Of a stretch of DNA of 64,000 nucleotides, positions 60,786 to 64,000 are shown piece by piece. Location of the stretch: the NCBI RefSeq assembly GCF_002355955.1, contig NZ_AP017368.1, positions 1,324,001 through 1,388,000 on the forward strand. The letters run 5' to 3'. The notes under the pieces were generated by a model. It was given only the letters and a program-made list of their open reading frames with translations. It made no database searches and was not told the origin of the DNA. Numbering within the stretch: position 1 is the stretch's first letter; each line of letters begins with the position of its first letter. The position numbers and the translations under genes are program-made. Origin of the DNA: Candidatus Desulfovibrio trichonymphae (GTDB lineage: Bacteria > Desulfobacterota > Desulfovibrionia > Desulfovibrionales > Desulfovibrionaceae).

Positions 60786-60815
60786 TGGCATGTATAGACC
60801 AGCCCCCTGAGTCAA
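60786..60815 (+). repeat. Short repeat, copy 2 (possible IS end)
   Basis: TGGCATGTATAGACCAGCCC then CCTGAGTCAAG matches 38641-38671 with about four mismatches in 30 bases. Confidence 0.5.
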
Positions 60816-61402
60816 GTTGAGGAGTTGCGTCATATTGTGCACCAGCCGCTCCCGACATGCCGGATCTGTTTTTTGTTGAAAATTTTCCGTCAGCTTAGGA
60901 GTCTGTAAAATACTGACTCTGCCATTTTCAATTGCTGTTCATTTCTACAACTATTTCTAATGTTGTACTTTCAGCGACTATTCAATTAGAATATATTGCG
61001 TGCGACGACAGAATGCGCCCAAGCGACCATGGGCCTCACACGAAAATGAGGAGATAGGAAGCAGAAATCAGTTGGCAACATACATAAAAACTAAATATAT
61101 TGGCGTCTTCCTATGATAAAGCGATGCCGTCATCTGAATGCAGTCGGGTGGCTAGTGTTGCAGCGTTGCGCAGTTTCTTCAGGGACACCCTTCTTTAAGC
61201 TGCTTGACGCACTGTTCGGCAAGCAAGCCTATATTCCTTCAAGATTCCCCTACGCACGCACTGTCAGCGTGGAGAGCGGGAAGAAGTTTTTGAACTGTCG
61301 GCGACATTCAACCTGAACGAAGGTGATTTGTCCTCTGCTTGGGCGTATGTGCTGTGCTGGAGGTCTGTCTTTTTGCCCTCAATGAGGCCGTCGGGTATAG
61401 CG
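60816..61402. other. Intergenic stretch before thiG 3' end
   Basis: These 587 bases between the repeat copy and thiG show no convincing gene. A 67-codon plus frame (61113-61316) has a basic start but no recognisable domain. It may be a relic of whatever followed thiG. Confidence 0.4.
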
Positions 61403-62179
61403 TTATTGCAGAAAATCTGTCAGCGGTGAGGACGCTTCCGCTCCGTCTTGCCGCGCTCTGACCGCGCCTGCCCCGGCGAGCCATGCCTGTCGGCCGGCTT
61501 TAACAGCTGTCTTGAAAGCTGCGGCCATGCGCACGGGATCTTCGGCAGAAGCGATGGCTGTATTGACAAGGCAGGCTGTGGCGCCCATTTCCATAGCTTC
61601 ACAAGCCTGTGAAGGGCGTCCCAGACCGGCATCCACCACGATAGGCAGATCAATTTCTTCAATGAGTATGGCGATCATTTCTTTTGTGCGCAGACCGCGG
61701 TTCGTGCCGATAGGGGCGGCGAGCGGCATGACCGCCGCCGCCCCCGCTTCAGCACAGGCGCGCGCTACATAGAGATCAGGATTGATATAGGGCAGGGCAG
61801 TAATACCTTCTTTGACCAGCAGTTCCACTGCTCTGGCTGTTTCGTAGCCGTCGGGCAGCAAATAACGCGTATCGGAGATGACTTCAATTTTTACCCATGT
61901 GCCGCAGCCGGCTGCGCGCGCCAAGCGCGCCAGACGCAGGGCTTCTTCAGCGGTGCGCGCGCCGGACGTGTTTGGCAGAAGGCGTATATTCGAAGGAATG
62001 TGCGCCGTGATGCCCTGCCCGTTCTTATCAACACGGCGCATAGCCACGGTGACCACCTCGGCGCCGCTCGCTTCGGCAACAGCGGGAATAAGGCTGTTCG
62101 CGCCGAATTTGCCTGTGCCGAGAAAGAGGCGGCTTTGCAGGGGTATCCCGCCGAGTATAAAAGGGATATCAGCAGTCAT
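61403..62179 (-). CDS. thiG: Thiazole synthase
   Basis: The 258-residue TIM-barrel enzyme forms the thiazole ring of thiamine from deoxyxylulose phosphate, dehydroglycine and ThiS-thiocarboxylate. The block [82 protein letters not shown] and [18 protein letters not shown] are all present, including the active Lys in WVKIEVI. thiS lies two bases upstream. thiH, thiF and thiE are not next to it. Confidence 0.96.
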   Translation of the reverse strand: MTADIPFILGGIPLQSRLFLGTGKFGANSLIPAVAEASGAEVVTVAMRRVDKNGQGITAHIPSNIRLLPNTSGARTAEEALRLARLARAAGCGTWVKIEVISDTRYLLPDGYETARAVELLVKEGITALPYINPDLYVARACAEAGAAAVMPLAAPIGTNRGLRTKEMIAILIEEIDLPIVVDAGLGRPSQACEAMEMGATACLVNTAIASAEDPVRMAAAFKTAVKAGRQAWLAGAGAVRARQDGAEASSPLTDFLQ

Positions 62180-62181
62180 GG

Positions 62182-62382
62182 CTATCCGCCGCCGACAAAA
62201 TGTACAATTTCAAGCGTGTCATTTGCCTGCATGCAGGTTTGCGCAAACTCTTCATGCGGCACAATGCGGCCGTTGAGCTCTACCACAACGGTTTTCACAT
62301 CATTGCCGCGTTTCCTGAGCATATCCGTCAGGCATGCGGACAGGGGGAGGGATTCTGTCTTACCGTTGACCAGTACGTCCAT
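62182..62382 (-). CDS. thiS: ThiS, sulfur carrier for thiazole synthesis
   Basis: The 66-residue ubiquitin-like protein ends FVGGG, so the C-terminal Gly-Gly needed for adenylation and thiocarboxylation is present, with one additional Gly. The remainder ([32 protein letters not shown]-like segment) fits ThiS. AGGAAAC precedes the ATG. It is coupled to thiG. The final Gly may be trimmed or tolerated. Confidence 0.92.
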   Translation of the reverse strand: MDVLVNGKTESLPLSACLTDMLRKRGNDVKTVVVELNGRIVPHEEFAQTCMQANDTLEIVHFVGGG

Positions 62383-62475
62383 GTTTCCTCACAAGTGTTT
62401 GTCGCGGGTTAAAATAGTCTCTCCGCATGAGGAATGCAAGAGTGTCAAATCCACAATATATTGGAGAGTGAAAAC

Positions 62476-62641
62476 AGCCGGACGTATTTTTTACTACACG
62501 CCGACAAGCGCAAGTTGGCTCAACATGGAGGAAATATGGTTCGATATTTTGTCCCGGAAGTCTTTGCGCAGGAAGAGCTTTAGGGGCACGCAAGAACTTG
62601 CCGTTCATACCTTCGCAAAAAACATCGCCTTCCTTCAGTAG
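62476..62641 (+). mobile_element. IS630-family transposase C-terminal relic
   Basis: The plus frame reads YYTPTSASWLNMEEIWFDIL then SLRRKSFRGTQELAVHTFAK before TAG. TPTSASWLN is the catalytic-end motif of IS630 transposases, normally followed by E. Only the last 50 or so residues survive. Confidence 0.75.
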
Positions 62642-62721
62642 AGAACAAAATTTTCCGTTGTGACGCTGTACAATTATCTGCTGCGCCGCACGCGTGTGCT
62701 CACCCTGCAATGAGAGACGTG

Positions 62722-63111
62722 ATGGAAGAAAAACCCATTGACAGACTTGAACATGATCCCCTTCATTGACATCATGCTGGTCTTGCGGACAATTTGCTGA
62801 ACACCTCCAGCTTTATCGCCTCGGGACGTATTTCGGTGAATCTGCTGCAGGCCTTCGGCAAGCGCCGGGGAGACGCCTGAAACGGAACGGAAGTGATAGA
62901 AATTGACGCGAAAGGCGTGATCTACTACGCGGGCAAGGCCGTTGCCCCGGAGGGAGTGCGCGGCGAGCTGGAAGGGCTGGACAAAAGTACGGCTTTCCTG
63001 CTGCGAGCGGATAAGGAAGCGCGTCCTGCAGCGCTTTGTGGACGTGGCCGATGTGCTGAAACAGCTGAAATTCGCCCGAGTGGCATGCAGACGGAAGCGT
63101 TGGGCAAATGA
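62722..63111 (+). pseudogene. exbD: Broken exbD gene
   Basis: It begins MEEKPIDRL and, after a frameshift, NMIPFIDIMLVL gives the membrane helix with its Asp. SSFIASGRISVNL and VIEIDAKGVIYYAGKAVAPE lead to LDKSTAFLLRADKEA and, in another frame, RFVDVADVLKQLKFARV. The order is that of ExbD. Several frameshifts and deletions break it. Its stop overlaps the start of the tonB relic, an intact operon junction. No exbB is left. Confidence 0.75.
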
Positions 63112-63269
63112 GCATCGCGGCGACAACGAGCCGCTTCACCCTGACGCGCGGCCTTGTGCTTTCCTGCCTGTTGCACGAGCTGCCCGCCACGCTGTGGCTT
63201 GCGCTGACGTCCGGCATATTTGTTCCTGCATGCGCGTCAGACGTGCTGCGCGTGGAACTTACGGTATGA
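63108..63269 (+). pseudogene. N-terminal tonB relic
   Basis: ATG 63108 overlaps the exbD stop (ATGA). The frame reads MSIAATTSRFTLTRGLVLSC and stays open only to TGA at 63269. It has the place and the short basic N-terminus plus hydrophobic segment of a TonB anchor, but no spacer or C-terminal TonB domain can be read further on. Frames up to 63460 are degenerate. The TonB identity is inferred from the ExbD neighbour. Confidence 0.45.
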
Positions 63270-63461
63270 TAGCGAACGGCAGAAGAAAGAAGAACACGCT
63301 ACCGCGTCTGCCGAACTTGAACCTGTTGTTCCGCTGCCGGACGCGGGTGCCCTTGGACCAGCGCTCGCGCCGCAGTCCATTCGTCCTCATCCTGCGGAAA
63401 TGCGGTGCGTACGCGCGGCGTGCAGCTTTTGAGGATTCTCGGTCGCTGGCGCTCCGGTCGC

Positions 63462-64000
63462 CTATGCGCCGCATCCAGCCCTGGCCTCATCCGGGTAGAG
63501 CGCTTTCATGCGCGCAAGCATGGCCGTGAAGCGGTTTTGCAGTATGGCCCGTCGCGCCTCGCGCGTGAGGCGCAGATAATAGGTGAGATTGTGCAGTGAG
63601 TTGAGCCGGAAGGACAACATCTCCCTGCTTGCAAACAGATGGCGCAGATAGGCGCGTGAAAACGTGCGGCAGGTGTAGCAGCCGCAGTCAGGATCCAGCG
63701 GGCTTTCGTCTTCCGCGTATTCCCGCCGTTTTATGTTGATCTTGCCCACAGAGGTGTAGAGCGTGCCGTTGCGCGCGTTGCGCGTGGGCAGTACGCAGTC
63801 GAACATATCCATGCCCGCGTGAATGCCGTGCACAATGTCAAGCGGCGTGCCCACGCCCATCAGGTAGCGCGGCTTGTCTCGCGGCAGCAGGGGCGCCGTG
63901 TGGGAGAGCATCTCGTACATCTCGGCCTTGCTTTCGCCCACGGAAAGACCGCCCACGGCAAAGCCGTCAAAGTCCACGGTGCAAATTTCTTCCGCCGATC
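63462..64000 (-). CDS. tgt: Queuine tRNA-ribosyltransferase, C-terminal part (runs off window)
   Basis: The minus frame is open to the window edge and encodes the last 179 or so residues of Tgt, which exchanges guanine 34 for queuine or preQ1 in tRNAs with GUN anticodons. Visible are [35 protein letters not shown], the catalytic region [17 protein letters not shown] and the zinc ligands [18 protein letters not shown]. One of its substrates would be the tRNA-His in this window. Confidence 0.95.
   Translation of the reverse strand, partial: SAEEICTVDFDGFAVGGLSVGESKAEMYEMLSHTAPLLPRDKPRYLMGVGTPLDIVHGIHAGMDMFDCVLPTRNARNGTLYTSVGKINIKRREYAEDESPLDPDCGCYTCRTFSRAYLRHLFASREMLSFRLNSLHNLTYYLRLTREARRAILQNRFTAMLARMKALYPDEARAGCGA

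Noticed and set aside
62383-62450. TPP riboswitch before thiS
   Set aside because: The short leader lacks the CTGAGA core and the stem pattern of the thi box.

Overview
The window looks like a chromosomal segment of a sulfate-reducer-type deltaproteobacterium of the Desulfovibrionaceae. The evidence is a single-chain pyruvate:ferredoxin oxidoreductase next to phosphate acetyltransferase, a NrfHA nitrite reductase, a cytoplasmic CbiK chelatase, an AhbA/AhbB-type siroheme decarboxylase subunit, an anaerobic NrdD/NrdG pair and a Tol-Pal/HflKC block of the kind seen in that family. Essential housekeeping genes are intact, but the spaces between them hold an unusually large number of broken genes. 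I count about twenty recognisable relics and no intact transposase in 64 kb. That pattern fits a genome in reduction, such as a host-restricted symbiont. A termite-gut protist symbiont related to Desulfovibrio (for example Candidatus Desulfovibrio trichonymphae) is a reasonable guess, but it is an inference and was not tested.

Layout. 1-9.9 kb: pta (partial), por, fba, nrdD-nrdG, a dead DsbA-like lipoprotein gene and cbiK. 10-13.2 kb: tRNA-Arg(CCU) followed by an AT-rich decayed island with an AlpA/excisionase-like relic, a dead N4/N6 DNA methyltransferase and a dead MvaI/BcnI-type restriction endonuclease. 13.3-21.7 kb: purM, cobO, a BON lipoprotein, murA, tRNA-His, an IS5 relic, purA-holB and a secreted protein. 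21.7-26.4 kb: an envelope-polysaccharide block (WbaP-like sugar transferase, SGNH-like protein, MBOAT acyltransferase) and an IHF/HU protein. 26.6-34.9 kb: a radical SAM protein, argB, gltX, an IS3 relic, an acyltransferase, asd and asnS. 35-38.6 kb: fabZ, ompH, a dead amidase, ddl and an HD-domain protein. 38.6-48.9 kb: mobile debris, nrfHA, yedF, umuD and IS1595 relics, an antiporter, a TrmH-type methyltransferase, a flippase, a dead YhaN-like ATPase and the siroheme decarboxylase subunit. 49-54.5 kb: a frameshifted conserved gene, an RRM protein, the rpsF-rpsR-rplI-dnaB operon, an IS5 relic, a dead hydroxyacid dehydrogenase and pal. 54.7-60.7 kb: tolB, tolA, tolR, tolQ, hflC, hflK. 61.4-64 kb: thiS-thiG, an IS630 relic, dead exbD-tonB and tgt (partial).

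Taken together, the intact genes keep pyruvate oxidation to acetyl-CoA and on to acetyl phosphate, glycolysis/gluconeogenesis, anaerobic dNTP synthesis, corrinoid and siroheme-derived cofactors, purine, arginine and aspartate-family biosynthesis, peptidoglycan and translation. The broken genes are mostly accessory: restriction, SOS mutagenesis (umuD), Ton-dependent uptake, amidase, metal resistance and mobile elements. The por-to-pta junction lacks the lactate uptake/oxidation genes, and the ompH-fabZ junction lacks lpxD and lpxA. A dispersed repeat of about 150-210 bp occurs three times, each time starting at the stop codon of a gene (fabZ, trmH-like, tolB). It is the most unexplained structural signal in the window.
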